Positions 24,102 through 34,744 of a DNA stretch of 64,000 nt are shown in pieces; position 1 is the stretch's first letter; each line of letters starts with the position of its first letter. The notes under the pieces are model-generated. The model was not told where the DNA came from. It was given only the letters and a program-made list of their open reading frames with translations, and made no database searches. The DNA comes from Larimichthys crocea (taxonomy: Eukaryota; Chordata; Actinopteri; Sciaenidae): NCBI RefSeq assembly GCF_000972845.2, contig NW_020852853.1, forward strand, positions 400,197 to 464,196, given 5' to 3'. The translations under genes and the position numbers were made by a program.

Positions 24102-24134
24102 GTGTGTGTGTGTGTGTGTGCGCGTGTGTGTGTG

Positions 24135-24422
24135 CAGGGCCGGTCCTAGCTATGGGCAATGTGGGCGGCCGCCCAGGGCGCATTCTCCGTGGGGGGCGCA
24201 CGAACGCCCGAAAAAGCAAAAAACCTCGGTAATTTTCGAATCCGCTCATTAAGTTAGCGGAGCGGGCGCCCCGGGAGCGGGGTGTTGACAAGGCAGAGGG
24301 GGGCGTCGGACAGCCCGATGGGGGCGCACGCATCCAGGAGCGCACGGGCGGCCGTTAGGGCGCACGACAAAATGTTCGCCTCGGGGGTGCCCAGGGCGCA
24401 AATGTGGCCAGGACCGGCGCTG
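24135..24422. mobile_element. Short hAT-like MITE, 288 bp
   Basis: Terminal inverted repeats CAGGGCCGGTCCTAG (left) and CAGCGCCGGTCCTGG (complement of the right end). The interior is GC-rich with GGCGGCCGCCC and GGGCGCA blocks. It is inserted in a GT dinucleotide run in the nox5 3' UTR; a TGTGTGTG target duplication is compatible but not provable. A related terminus is found at 48071-48116, and similar sequence lies inside the hAT-like elements near 11800 and 13070. Confidence 0.75.
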
Positions 24423-24687
24423 TGTGTGTGTGTGTGCGCGTCTCCATGACAACCGTCTGTGTTCTGTTTCCTGCCTGTTGTTAGATGACGTGTTGCTGAC
24501 TCATATATGCATGGCTGTGATTTTACTGCTGTTTATTTAACAACCTGCTTTGATCGCGTTAAGGCTCATTATGTCTGTTGTGATAATTAATCAGCTCATT
24601 CATTAAATGATCATTTGATCCCTGATTGATTGTCACCACATGGCTGTTAGATCATCACGTTTACACGATTATCATGAAAGAATCCCG

Positions 24688-24693
24688 AATAAA
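24688..24693 (+). terminator. nox5 candidate polyadenylation signal
   Basis: AATAAA about 590 bases after the nox5 stop. The MITE at 24135-24422 would then be part of the 3' UTR. Confidence 0.5.
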
Positions 24694-24773
24694 AAATTCA
24701 ATTCTTCTTTAACTTTGATTGTTTGTCAAATTAATTCAACTGAAACAATCTGAAACCATCAAACCCTCAAACA

Positions 24774-25556
24774 TCAGAGGGTCCTGAAACATTCCTGAAA
24801 CGCTCCTGAAACATTCCTGAAATGCTCCTGAAACATTCCTGAAACACTCCTGAAACGCTCCTGAAACATTCCTGAAACACTCCTGAAACGCTCCTGAAAC
24901 ATTCCTAAAACATTCCTGAAACACTCCTGAAACATTCCTGAAACATTCCTGAAATGCTCCTGAAACACTCCTGAAACATTCCTGAAATGCTCCTGAAACA
25001 TTCCTGAAACATTCCTGAAACGCTCCTGAAACATTCCTGAAACGCTCCTGAAACATTCCTGAAATGCTCCTGAAACATTCCTGAAATGCTCCTGAAACAT
25101 TCCTGAAACACTCCTGAAATGCTCCTGAAACATTCCTGAAACATTCCTGAAACATTCCTGAAACACTCCTGAAACATTCCTGAAACGCTCCTGAAACATT
25201 CCTGAAACATTCCTGAAACGCTCCTGAAACATTCCTGAAACACTCCTGAAACATTCCTGAAACACTCCTGAAACATTCCTGAAACACTCCTGAAACATTC
25301 CTGAAACACTCCTGAAACATTCCTGAAACACTCCTGAAACATTCCTGAAACACTCCTGAAACATTCCTGAAACACTCCTGAAACATTCCTGAAACACTCC
25401 TGAAACATTCCTGAAACACTCCTGAAACATTCCTGAAACGCTCCTGAAACATTCCTGAAACATTCCTGAAACGCTCCTGAAACATTCCTGAAACGCTCCT
25501 GAAACGCTCCTGAAACGCTCCTGAAACATTCCTGAAACATTCCTGAAACGCTCCTG
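24774..25556. repeat. 11-bp minisatellite between nox5 and ambra1
   Basis: Units CTGAAACATTC, CTGAAACGCTC, CTGAAACACTC and CTGAAATGCTC alternate. Because 11 is not a multiple of 3 and the unit has no minus-strand stop, all three minus frames are open for 200-277 codons. These frames are artefacts, not genes. Confidence 0.95.
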
Positions 25557-25650
25557 GTTAGAAATGAAGCTGCATGGAGGACACACCATAACAGGATGTG
25601 ATGTCACAGACTGACAGGATGTGATGTCACAGACAGAGCATGCAGAGGCC

Positions 25651-25696
25651 GATGATCACGGCGTGACGACCTGTTTGACGTCACGCCGTGATCATC
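25651..25696. promoter_or_regulatory. Perfect 18-bp inverted repeat containing a CRE
   Basis: GATGATCACGGCGTGACG is followed after a 10-base loop by its exact complement ending at 25696. The inner edge of the right arm forms TGACGTCA (25677-25684), the palindromic cAMP-response element. It lies about 0.8 kb upstream of the ambra1 CpG-rich promoter. The palindrome is seen directly; the regulatory role is inference. Confidence 0.6.
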
Positions 25697-26419
25697 ACGT
25701 ATGATCGTGTATGTTGATGTGAGCGCGACGTGAACTCATGATCAGTAAACCTCAGTTTGACTCCTACATTTCCCAGAGTGCATTTCAGTCAGCAGAGTTA
25801 ATCTGCAGAACATTTAACGAGGAAACACGAGACAAAAAGATCAAACGAGACGAATTCGAATAATTAATAAAAATCTGAATCATTAAACTGATGAATTTAA
25901 GAAGTATACGATGGTCAGGTAAAGAGCTGAAGTACTCCAGTAAATGTACTCAGTTACTCTCCATCTGTTTTTCTTCTGAATGTGTCCTGATTAAAAACTG
26001 ACGAGTGAAATTATAAAAACATCCAGCAGAACCAGAACCAGAACCAGAACCACAGGCCCGATCCACCAGATCCACCAGATCCTGTCAGCCTCCACATGAA
26101 ATATGTCACCACCAGGCAGACAGGCAGACAGACAGACAGGCAGGCAGACAGACAGACAGACAGGCAGAGAGAGAGAGACAGCTCTCTGCTCTTCAGACTC
26201 ATTGTAATATGTAAATATATGTTAATATACGTGTGCGTGTGTGTGTATGTGTGTGTGTGTGTGTCACGTGATGACGTGTTTTTTAAATCAGTGATTTTTA
26301 ATGAAGCTGATTTCCAGGCTTTATAATCGATGTCAGAGTTTCCTCGGTTGTGTGACCGTGTCGTCACACCTGAGCACTGACACACACACCGTGAGTGTTC
26401 CGGTGTCACGTGGTTCTAA
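25697..26419. other. Intergenic: CAGA/GT microsatellites
   Basis: Contains (CAGACAGG)n at 26114-26175 and a GT-rich run at 26228-26265. No gene is recognisable. Confidence 0.7.
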
Positions 26420-26730
26420 CGTGTGTTTGTGTTCTGGAGGTTCGGGGAGTTCGATCCGTCCGGATCGGTTCTCTGCTGATAAGCCTGTGCGGCTAGCTCG
26501 CAGCTAGCTTGTTACGCAGTAGCAGTCGGTCGTCGCGCACGAACCGGAGCGACGCGTCCCACCGAGTTTCTCCGGTAACGGTCGGTTTGTATGAGCGGAC
26601 TCCACCGGCAGGGACCGACGCCGCTCGGCAGGACCGCCGTGAACCTCCGATGTTCGCGGGAAACGGAGTTTGACCCGCGGCCACATTTCCGTCTCTGTTA
26701 GCTGTTAGCTGTTAGCCTCGGTGCATGAAG
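26420..26730 (+). promoter_or_regulatory. CpG-rich ambra1 promoter / 5' UTR exon
   Basis: A dense run of CpG (GTCGTCGCGCACGAACCGGA, GCGACGCGTCCC, TGACCCGCGGCC) contrasts with CpG-poor flanks. It ends with a splice donor (GCATGAAG then GTAGGCC) at 26730. There is no TATA box nearby, as is common for housekeeping-type promoters. The first ambra1 coding exon lies 2.6 kb downstream. Confidence 0.6.
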
Positions 26731-26992
26731 GTAGGCCTCCTCTTCACCTCTGCCACCAGCAGACACTACACCAGCTACCTCCATGTCTCACACTCACCGT
26801 CACTCACACTAAACCGTCCGGACGGGTCGGGTTCTGCTCGGGCTCGGTTCGTTTATCCGGACTGAGCTAAGTTAGCTCTGCGGCTAGCTGCCTCAGGTCG
26901 GTTTAAATGGCTAACAAGAACTCCTTTCCGGTTCTGGAGGTTCTGTGTGTGTCAGGATGGGTCCATTGAAGCTAAAGGATGAGCAGTCACAT

Positions 26993-27034
<42 letters not shown>

Positions 27035-27124
27035 TGTCTAAAATGTTTCCTTTGATCTAATCAGACTTTCAGTCAGCTGTTCACTAACAGATCATCAACA
27101 TAATGTTTTATATGAAGGGACGAT

Positions 27125-28272
27125 GATCAGCTGTGTGAGATCAGCTGTGGATGATCAGCTGTGAGTGATCAGCTGTAGGTGATCAGCTGTAGGTGATCAG
27201 CTGTAGGTGATCAGCTGTGAGTGATCAGCTGTAGGTGATCAGCTGTGGATGATCAGCTGTGAGTGATCAGCTGTAGGTGATCAGCTGTGGACGATCAGCT
27301 GTAGGTGATCAGCTGTGGACGATCAGCTGTGGACGATCAGCTGTGGACGATCAGCTGTGTGAGATCAGCTGTGTGAGATCAGCTGTAGGTGATCAGCTGT
27401 AGGTGATCCGCTGTGTGAGATCAGCTGTGTGAGATCAGCTGTAGGTGATCAGCTGTGTGAGATCAGCTGTAGGTGATCAACTTTGTGAGATCAGCTGTGT
27501 GAGATCAGCTGTAGGTGATCAGCTGTAGGCGATCAGCTGTGTGAGATCAGCTGTGTGAGATCAGCTGTAGGTGATCAGCTGTAGGTGATCAGCTGTAGGC
27601 GATCAACTTTGTGAGATCAGCTGTGTGAGATCAGCTGTAGGTGATCAGCTGTGAGAGATCAGCTGTAGGTGATCAGCTGTAGGTGATCAGCTGTGTGAGA
27701 TCATCTGTAGGTGATCATCTGTAGGTGATCAGCTGTGTGAGATCAGCTGTAGGTGATCAGCTGTAGGTGATCAGCTGTGTGAGATCAGCTGTGTGAGATC
27801 AGCTGTAGGTGATCAGCTGTAGGAGATCAGCTGTGGACGATCAGCTGTGGACGATCAGCTGTGTGAGATCAGCTGTGTGAGATCAGCTGTAGGAGATCAG
27901 CTGTAGGTGATCAGCTGTAGGTGATCAGCTGTAGGTGATCAGCTGTGGACGATCAGCTGTAGGTGATCAGCTGTGGGCGATCAGCTGTAGGTGATCAGCT
28001 GTAGGTGATCAGCTGTAGGTGATCAGCTGTGGGAGATCAGCTGTAGGTGATCAGCTGTGTGAGATCAGCTGTAGGTGATCAGCTGTAGGTGATCAGCTGT
28101 AGGTGATCAGCTGTGGACGATCAGCTGTAGGTGATCAGCTGTGGACGATCAGCTGTAGGTGCTCAGCTGTAGGTGATCAGCTGTAGGTGATCAGCTGTGG
28201 ACGATCAGCTGTAGGTGATCAGCTGTGGACGATCAGCTGTAGGTGATCAGCTGTGGACGATCAGCTGTAGTC
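27125..28272 (+). repeat. 14-15-bp minisatellite GATCAGCTGTAGGT (~80 copies)
   Basis: Tandem units GATCAGCTG plus TAGGT, TGGAC, TGTGA or TGAGT. Nearly every unit contains the palindrome CAGCTG (an E-box core and PvuII site) inside GATCAGCTG. It lies in the presumed first intron of ambra1, immediately downstream of the CpG-rich promoter. Confidence 0.95.
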
Positions 28273-28728
28273 TCTCACTTCCTGTCTGTTGGATGTTCCT
28301 CAGTTGGCCTCGCTCTCTTCACGTTCTCTCTGGTCGAACGATGTCCGACCTCCTCAGTGGGAGTCGAGCGCTGTGACCACAGAGCTCTGCTGGAGCAGCT
28401 TGGATCAAGGCCCGGCCCGACAAGAGCTGCTGACAGATCGGACCACCTCTGCCTCGGCTCTCTGTCCCTCTGCACCGGACCGGACCAGAGGTCCAAAGTT
28501 CTGCTGCTGTCACTGAGATGGCTCCGTTAAATGACAGAGCAGTTTGTGATGCTGAGTCATGGCTGTGTTTGTCTTTGTGAAGTTAAACCACGTCTGTGAT
28601 CTCATTGGATGATTGTGACTCATGTTTATTATGTATTAACTGAATCTGCCATTAGCAGGCAACAGAACCGGGCTCAGCAGCCAGACTGGACCGAGTTGGA
28701 GCACAGCCTCAGACCAACAGACACTGCT
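28273..28728. other. Presumed ambra1 5' intron, no gene recognised
   Basis: Several short overlapping frames at 28243-28530 on both strands show no family resemblance and are probably chance. Otherwise unique-looking sequence. Confidence 0.5.
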
Positions 28729-28980
28729 GGTTCAGAGGTTCTGTTGCTGTGTTCACTGTTAGACTGGACACTGCTGGTTCAGAGGTTCTGCTGCTGTGTT
28801 CACTGTTAGACTGGACACTGCTGGTTCAGAGGTTCTGTCGCTGTGTTCACTGTTAGACTGGACACTGCCGGTTCAGAGGTTCTGTCGCTGTGTTCACTGT
28901 TAGACTGGACACTGCCGGTTCAGAGGTTCTGCTGCTGTGTTCACTGTTAGACTGGACACTGCCGGTTCAGAGGTTCTGTT
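28729..28980 (+). repeat. ~47-bp minisatellite, five to six copies
   Basis: Units begin GTTAGACTGGACACTGC, continue GGTTCAGAGGTTCTG and end TGTGTTCACT. Located upstream of the ambra1 start codon. Confidence 0.9.
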
Positions 28981-29126
28981 CAGTCCGGCTGTGTTCACTG
29001 GAACGTAGACGTTGAGGCTAGGTCATAGCACTGCAATGCTAACGCACACCTGCTATTGGCTGCTGTAAACGCCAATCAACATCCACGACAAGCCCCTCCC
29101 TCTCTGAATGATTACTGATGACAAAC

Positions 29127-29260
29127 GAGTACTGAGGCTCAGGAGGTAGAGCGGGTCGTCCACCAATCAGATTGATCGGCAGTTTGATCCCTGGCTCCTC
29201 CTCTGCATGCCCAAGTGTCCTTGAGCAAGATCCTGAACCCTAAACTGAAGGCTGCGTCCT
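29127..29260 (+). mobile_element. tRNA-derived SINE head fragment
   Basis: GCTCAGGAGGTAGAGCGG (A-box-like) and GCAGTTTGATCCCTGGCTCC (B-box-like) are followed by AAGTGTCCTTGAGCAAGATC and CTGAACCCTAAACTG, a block typical of a widespread teleost SINE. It lies directly upstream of the ambra1 coding start. Confidence 0.85.
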
Positions 29261-29303
29261 CTCGTCTGTCTCACCTCGTCTTCTCTCTCAGCCTAGACTC
29301 TGC

Positions 29304-29333
29304 ATGGCGACGGACTGGCAGCAGCAGGAGTGA
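29304..29333 (+). promoter_or_regulatory. Upstream ORF, 9 codons, before ambra1 start
   Basis: ATG followed by eight codons and TGA, ending 32 bases before the chosen ambra1 ATG. If the exon extends this far 5' the uORF would lie in the leader. The leader itself is not proven. Confidence 0.4.
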
Positions 29334-29365
29334 GCAGCCAATCAGTGAAGGCCTCTGGTAGCATC

Positions 29366-29656
29366 ATGACGTCCCGTCAGAGGAACTCGGTCCGGATCCT
29401 GTCGAGCCGGGAGCGAGGCTCCCAGACATTCGGCTCTCAAAGGCTGCTGCAGCTGCTGGTGGAGGAGAAGGTCCGCTGGATGAAGTGGCAGAGTCAGGTA
29501 CAAAAACAGAGGTTAAAGTTCTGATGGCGGTTCTCCAGACAGATGAACCTTTTAAAGTGACTCTACCTGACTGTTTGTTCTCTGACAGAAAGTGGAGCTG
29601 CCGGACAGTCCTCGCTCCACCTTCCTGCTGGCCTTCAGCCCCGACAGGTGAGATCA

Positions 29657-29692
<36 letters not shown>

Positions 29693-32277
29693 TCGTTAAC
29701 CTTCGATCTAATACTGTGTGTTCTGTCAGGACGCTCATGGCTTCCACGCACGTCAACCACAACATTTACATAACGGAGGTGAAGACTGGAAAGTGCCTAC
29801 ACTCCCTTGTGGGCCACCGTAGGACCCCCTGGTGTGTGACCTTTCACCCCACAATCCCCGGCCTCGTGGCCTCCGGGTGCCTTGATGGTGAAGTCCGCAT
29901 CTGGGATCTGCACGTGAGTAAAAGACGGGATGACTGTGTGTTTTTATTTTGGCGAGCTGTGGTCACTTCCTGTCTGCTTCTTCCTGCAGGGCGGCAGTGA
30001 GAGTTGGTTCACAGAGAGTAACGTCGCCATCGCCTCCCTCGCCTTCCACCCAACCGCTCAGCTGCTCCTCATTGCCACCAACAACGAACTCCACTTCTGG
30101 GACTGGAGCCGGCCCGAGCCCTTTGCCGTGGTCAAGACGGGCAGCGACACAGAGAGAGTCCGGTGGGTCAGACAGAACCAGAACCAGCATGGTGTCAGTT
30201 CAGACTAAAATAAGCTGACGGGACGTCTGTGCCTGTGACGTCCACCACACATGGAGCGTCTCTGCTCAGGATGAAGACGTGAAGTGACGTCATGTTGATT
30301 TATAATAGCTCGTAGTTTCACTCGTTCATGTTGTTCTCGTCTTCAGACACCGGCAGCTTCTTATTTTAAACCGGATGGACACACTGCCATGTCAACAGAC
30401 GGTTCTGTAGAGTTCTTCAGCGATGTGCTCACTCACCGTGTTTTAACCACGTGTTTGTTCCTGTGTTGGTCTCAGGTTGGTTCGGTTTGACCCGCTCGGT
30501 CACAATCTGCTGACGGCGATCGTGAATCCATCCAATCAGCAGGTGAGCTGTCGCCTGTGTTTCTGTGGTTGGTTTGTGGTGGAGCGGCGTTCTCTGATCT
30601 GTTGCTTCCTTTCAGAACGAGGAGGACTCCGAGGTTCCGATGGACAGCGTGGAGATCCCTCACTTCCGTCAGCGCTCCTTCCTTCCTTCCCAGCCGGTCC
30701 GCCGCACGCCAATCCTCCACAACTTCCTCCACATCCTGTCGTCTCGCTCTCCAGGCGCTCAGGCGGGCAGCGAGCAGCCACGCCCTCTGGGTGAGAATGG
30801 AAGTAATGTTGGAGAATCTCCCAGCATGCCTCTGGCTCAGTACCCGAGCTCTGAGCGCGGGCCGTCCTTCCCGGGCTGCACGCAGCACCTGGGCCTGGTC
30901 TGTCTGTGCAGTCGCTGCTCGGTCAGTCGAAACTCTTCCCTGGCCGCCAACACCTCCGCCTCTGATCCGCCCCAGCCTCCTCCGGCCTCCACCTTCTCTT
31001 CAGCCCGCACGGAGCCCAGGCAGCCCTCGGAGCGACCCTCCGCCTTTACCTCAGTCTACTACAGCGCTACGAGTGGCATTGAGCCGCACTCCACCTCCAG
31101 ACCAGGACCCGACTGGACCCGTAACCTGCTGAGCATGAGGGAGGGCGGGGTGGGTCCAGGCATGCTGCCTCCCAGAACCTCCTCTTCCTCCATCAGCCTG
31201 CTGTCAGTGCTCCGTCAGCAGGACAGCTCCTCTCAGTCCCCCGTTTACACCTCCGCCTCTGAAGGGCGGGGCTTCCCCCAGCAGGGCGAGCTGGGAGCGC
31301 GAGACGGTGCCGGCACGAGCAGTGGCCATCACCCGTTCTGGGATGGCGCTCGCAGCAACACGGCGTCCTTCCGTAATGTGCTGCAGTGCAACCTGAGCCG
31401 CTACTTCATGGAGTTCGACCGCATGCAGGACCTGGAGCCGCCTTTAGGGGGCGGCATGGCGGACGGAGGACAGGAGCAGAGCCAGGAGCTGCTGAATAAT
31501 AACATGGACCCAGAGAGACCCGGGCCGTCCTCATCCTCCTCCACCTCCTCCCCCACTATCATCCACTACCAGCCTCCTCTCCCACCTCCTCCCACCTCCC
31601 ACAGCCTGGAGAACAATGTTCCTCCGCCTGCGTCCCGAGGACACCTGAACCGCTGCCGGGCTTGCCACAACCTGCTGACCTTCAACCACGACTCTCAGCG
31701 CTGGGAACGCACCAACCAGGCCTCCTCCACCTCCGCCTCCACTATGGAGCCCTCTGGATCCACCTCATTCCCTCCTTCGTCTTCCTCCCCGTGGCAGCCC
31801 GAGGAGGGCCGGAGGACACTTGAAGCCCAACCCCAGGAGAGGAGGGTGCCTCCGGAGCCCAGTGAGCAGCCGCCTCCCCCCGGAGGTGGAGGAGCAGGAA
31901 CAGTTGCCTTCCCGATAGCACAGACGCCCAGCCAGCCTGGAGAGCAGACAGTGGGCCTGGTGTACAACCAGGACACGGCACAGTGGGAGAGGGTGTACCG
32001 GCAGGCTGCTGCCGGCAGGTCGGCAGAGCCGCCAGAGGCCTTAAGCCAAGAAATGCCTGTTGACCCCCCAGACGAGGACTCCCTGAGGAGGTACGAGCTC
32101 TGCCACTGTCAGGCTGACAGCAATGATCAGCATTTACAAATCACTTCGTCAGTCGTTAACATCGTCATGTCTGTTCTTTATTTCACACAGACGACTGCTG
32201 GAATCATCTCTGCTATCACTGTCACGCTACGACATGTCAGGATCAAGAGACCACCCCATTTACCCCGACCCCGCCAG
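29366..32277 (+). CDS. ambra1: AMBRA1, 5' part (7 exons, WD40 domain and disordered middle)
   Basis: AMBRA1 is a WD40 substrate adaptor of the DDB1-CUL4 ligase that promotes autophagy (Beclin 1, ULK1) and cyclin D turnover. Exons: 29366-29497, 29589-29647, 29730-29913, 29990-30162, 30476-30542, 30616-32090, 32191-32277; phases join into about 725 codons. The N-terminal WD repeats are nearly invariant in the family ([68 protein letters not shown]). The large exon encodes the proline/serine-rich middle, with conserved islands [26 protein letters not shown] and [16 protein letters not shown]. The last intact exon ends HPIYPDPAR, directly at a minisatellite and an N gap. The next exons occur only in the rearranged zone 32.4-38.5 kb, and the C-terminal third is absent from the window. 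The start at 29366 is the first in-frame ATG before NSVRIL; family N-termini differ slightly. Confidence 0.95.
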
Positions 32278-32398
32278 GTAAACGCTTCATTTACCCCGAC
32301 CCCGCTAGGTAAACGCTTCATTTACCCCGACCCCGTCAGGTAAACGCCTCATTTACCCCGACCCCGCCAGGTAAACGCTTCATTTACCCCGACCCCGC
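32258..32398 (+). repeat. 31-bp minisatellite derived from the ambra1 exon 7 splice donor
   Basis: Each unit is ATTTACCCCGACCCCGCCAG (the last 20 bases of the exon) followed by GTAAACGCTTC (the first 11 bases of the intron). About four to five units precede the sequence gap. The same unit recurs inverted at 34745-36270 and direct at 37624-37990. Confidence 0.95.
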
Positions 32399-32408
32399 NN
32401 NNNNNNNN
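32399..32408. other. Assembly gap (10 N)
   Basis: Run of N within the minisatellite. It marks a join made by the assembler exactly where ambra1 orientation changes. Confidence 0.99.
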
Positions 32409-32599
32409 AACTCGCCACACATTAACTCTGACTCCGTTAACTCTGACTCGTTAACTCTGACTCGTTAACTCGTTGTACCGTTGCTGATCTCGGGCAGGTC
32501 AAACTTGGTGAAGTCCCACCACTGCAGGCGGTAGGTGGTGGTTGGCGATGTTGCTAGCTGCGACCGCAGACTGGACCGTCCCCGATGGATGCACCTGAG

Positions 32600-32641
32600 A
32601 AGACGGACAGGAAGCAGTCAGTGATAACACCTTCAGACAAG

Positions 32642-32681
<40 letters not shown>

Positions 32682-32702
32682 TGTGTGTGTGTGTGTGTTT
32701 AC
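32600..32702. repeat. (GT)n microsatellite in the inverted block
   Basis: GT run at about 32643-32698 within the intron between the two minus-strand ambra1 exons. Confidence 0.9.
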
Positions 32703-32842
32703 CAGCGAGTACTCTGTTGACAGAGGATGTGTAGCCAGGCCGGGCTGCCCTCTTCTGGAAGATCCCGGCGTAGGGCAGATACTCCGGGAGGAGGAACCGC
32801 CTGCAGAACCAGGCAGAGAAAGATAAGATAAGTCTTTGGGAC

Positions 32843-34183
32843 CTCTGAAATCTATCAGCGCCTATCACAAGTGACCACACAACCCCTGTTAATAACCACT
32901 TTACATCATGGCTGTGTCAGGAATGTCTCTGTTTATAGCTTGTAATGATGAGCTTTGTGTTGACAGGTGAATTCTCTGGTGTGTTTGCTGGGAGCAGGGG
33001 GTATGGCTGCCAGCCTTTCTCCTGACACCATTCACAGACCCCCAGCAAGCACAGCAGGCCTACAACCATGCCATGCCAGGACCCAGGGCCAGAGCTGAAA
33101 TGACCTTTGGCCTCCGGACGGCAGCTTTCAGTGCCTTCACAAAGAAGGCTCCGCCCTCTGAGGGCATTTGACATCACTGTGGCTCGTGCCGTCCTCCACA
33201 ATGTGGCTGAGGAAGGAGAGAGCCCCCAGAGTGCCAGCAGCCAGCCGGCCTCTTATGAGATTGTGCGTGTACTGTGTGTACAAGCTGCAGGGAGGCGACT
33301 GCATCCGTTCATTTGATGTGTATGGATCTGTCCTGTATTTATTTCATGTGGCAGACATGTGGGGTGTATACACACAGACCTTTGAAGGTGTTTCCTCCTT
33401 GTGTTGTATAATATGCTCTGACTCTGAGCTTTCTATCTTGTAGAGTCACTGTGTGACTCAGGTTTGAAAGGAGCTGCTGCTGTTCACCTGTTCTGATTGA
33501 TCCTTATTCGATAAAGGAACACAAGTTACACTTTGTGTATTTATATTTATATGGGATGTGTATTATCCGACAGAGTATTAGGGCCACGCTGGAGGAAGGA
33601 GAAAAGCATTTTCTTTTTAAAGTCCTGATACTTGTGACATTGTGATGCTATGTGCCAAAAGATGAAGTATCTCCTTGTTGGTGAAACCTGAAGGACCAAT
33701 TCCACCATATGCTCCACGGCCTCATCTGAACAACTCCTCCTCTGAAACAACGGCTGACAATATTCTGACTTTATCTCAGTCGTTTCTTTTTTCTCTGTGG
33801 CCTGATATTCCATCTTTTTATATCCAGCCTTATAGTCTGTGGGAAACTGTAAAGGATCTAATGAGTTCAACATCATCTAAAATCATCAGTATCCAAAATG
33901 ATGGAAGGAATGATCACAAACGTTTAAACAATGACAGTGGGTCTAGTTATGTGATAACAACGTGTAGTGGGCAGTGGAATAACTATTGGTTTTCCGTTTG
34001 TGGTGACTGCTGATCCTGATCCTGGAACTGATCCTGGAACTGATCCTGGAACTGATCCTGGAACTGATCCTGGTCTGGAGCAGGCCAAACTCACTCACAG
34101 AATAAATCTCCTCACGGATGAGTTGAGCCAGGATAGCTAAGATATCCGCCTTAATCCTTATCCTAGTTTTGTTGCAACGGGCC
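32843..34183 (+). mobile_element. PIF/Harbinger element, truncated copy
   Basis: Reverse-complement equivalent of 38558-39910 in the fuller copy. The right end carries the terminal repeat CCTAGTTTTGTTGCAACGGG. The transposase C-terminal remnant lies on the plus strand at about 32964-33250 (GYGCQPFLLTPFT in pieces, ITVARAVLHNVAEEGE). The element breaks off at 32843 without its second terminus, directly adjoining ambra1 intron sequence. Confidence 0.85.
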
Positions 34184-34744
34184 CCAGGTGTTGATCAAAC
34201 TCCAGGTGTTGATCCGTGTGGCTCACCGTGGAACGAATCGACCCAGTGAAGGCGCAGACATCCGGGCGTTACGTGGCGTCCTGTGCCGAGCTCGGTCTCC
34301 GTTATCACTGAAGACAAACAGACGTCACAACTACAACAACACGCAGCAACACAACATGCAGGAACGCAACAACACACAACAACACATGGCAACAGGCAGC
34401 AACAACGCAACACGTAGTACAGCCATCACTCATCACTCGTGGTCACGTCAGTGAAACTTACTCACTGACTCTCAAAGTCCACGTCGCTGTTGTCCATGGA
34501 GTTGGACGGGTTGCTGGCCGTGCTGTCGATGAAGACGACATGGCCCGGAGGCGGTTTCTGCTGGTAGCGGAGCGAACGCTGACGGATGCTGTCGTCCCGC
34601 CTCGACAGATACTGGATCATCCTCTGGGCGTAGTAAGCAGCTGGAGACAGTCTGCACAGGACAGAGGACAGAACAAGGTCAGAGTAACGAGGTGACGTTA
34701 ACGAGACGGCATTGCTGAGTGTGCAGTTATAAACTAGGAACATG

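Larger units (their letters stand above)
32479..34651 (-). pseudogene. ambra1: ambra1 exons 8-11 on the minus strand (inverted copy)
   Basis: Read on the minus strand in normal gene order: 34651 to about 34466 ([19 protein letters not shown], later frameshifted), 34307-34227 ([20 protein letters not shown], intact), 32800-32703 ([13 protein letters not shown], small indels) and 32594-32479 (SIGDG then SNIAN then [18 protein letters not shown], in different frames). Acceptors and donors are present. Indels break the frame in three of the four exons. A truncated Harbinger element separates the second and third exons. Either a misoriented assembly block with uncorrected errors or a real inverted, decayed duplication; the correct exon order within the block favours the former. 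Confidence 0.85.

Noticed and set aside
24736..25607. Three overlapping minus-strand frames of 211-277 codons rich in FQE/SG
   Set aside because: The 11-bp repeat lacks minus-strand stops, so all frames stay open. There are no splice sites, no complexity and no family resemblance.
28243..28530. Overlapping short frames on both strands upstream of ambra1
   Set aside because: No family resemblance, no consistent splice sites, and frames on both strands open by base composition.
33675..34013. 112-codon plus-strand frame inside the Harbinger copy, possible accessory (Myb-like) protein
   Set aside because: No helix-turn-helix signature could be read, and the fuller copy does not clearly preserve the frame.
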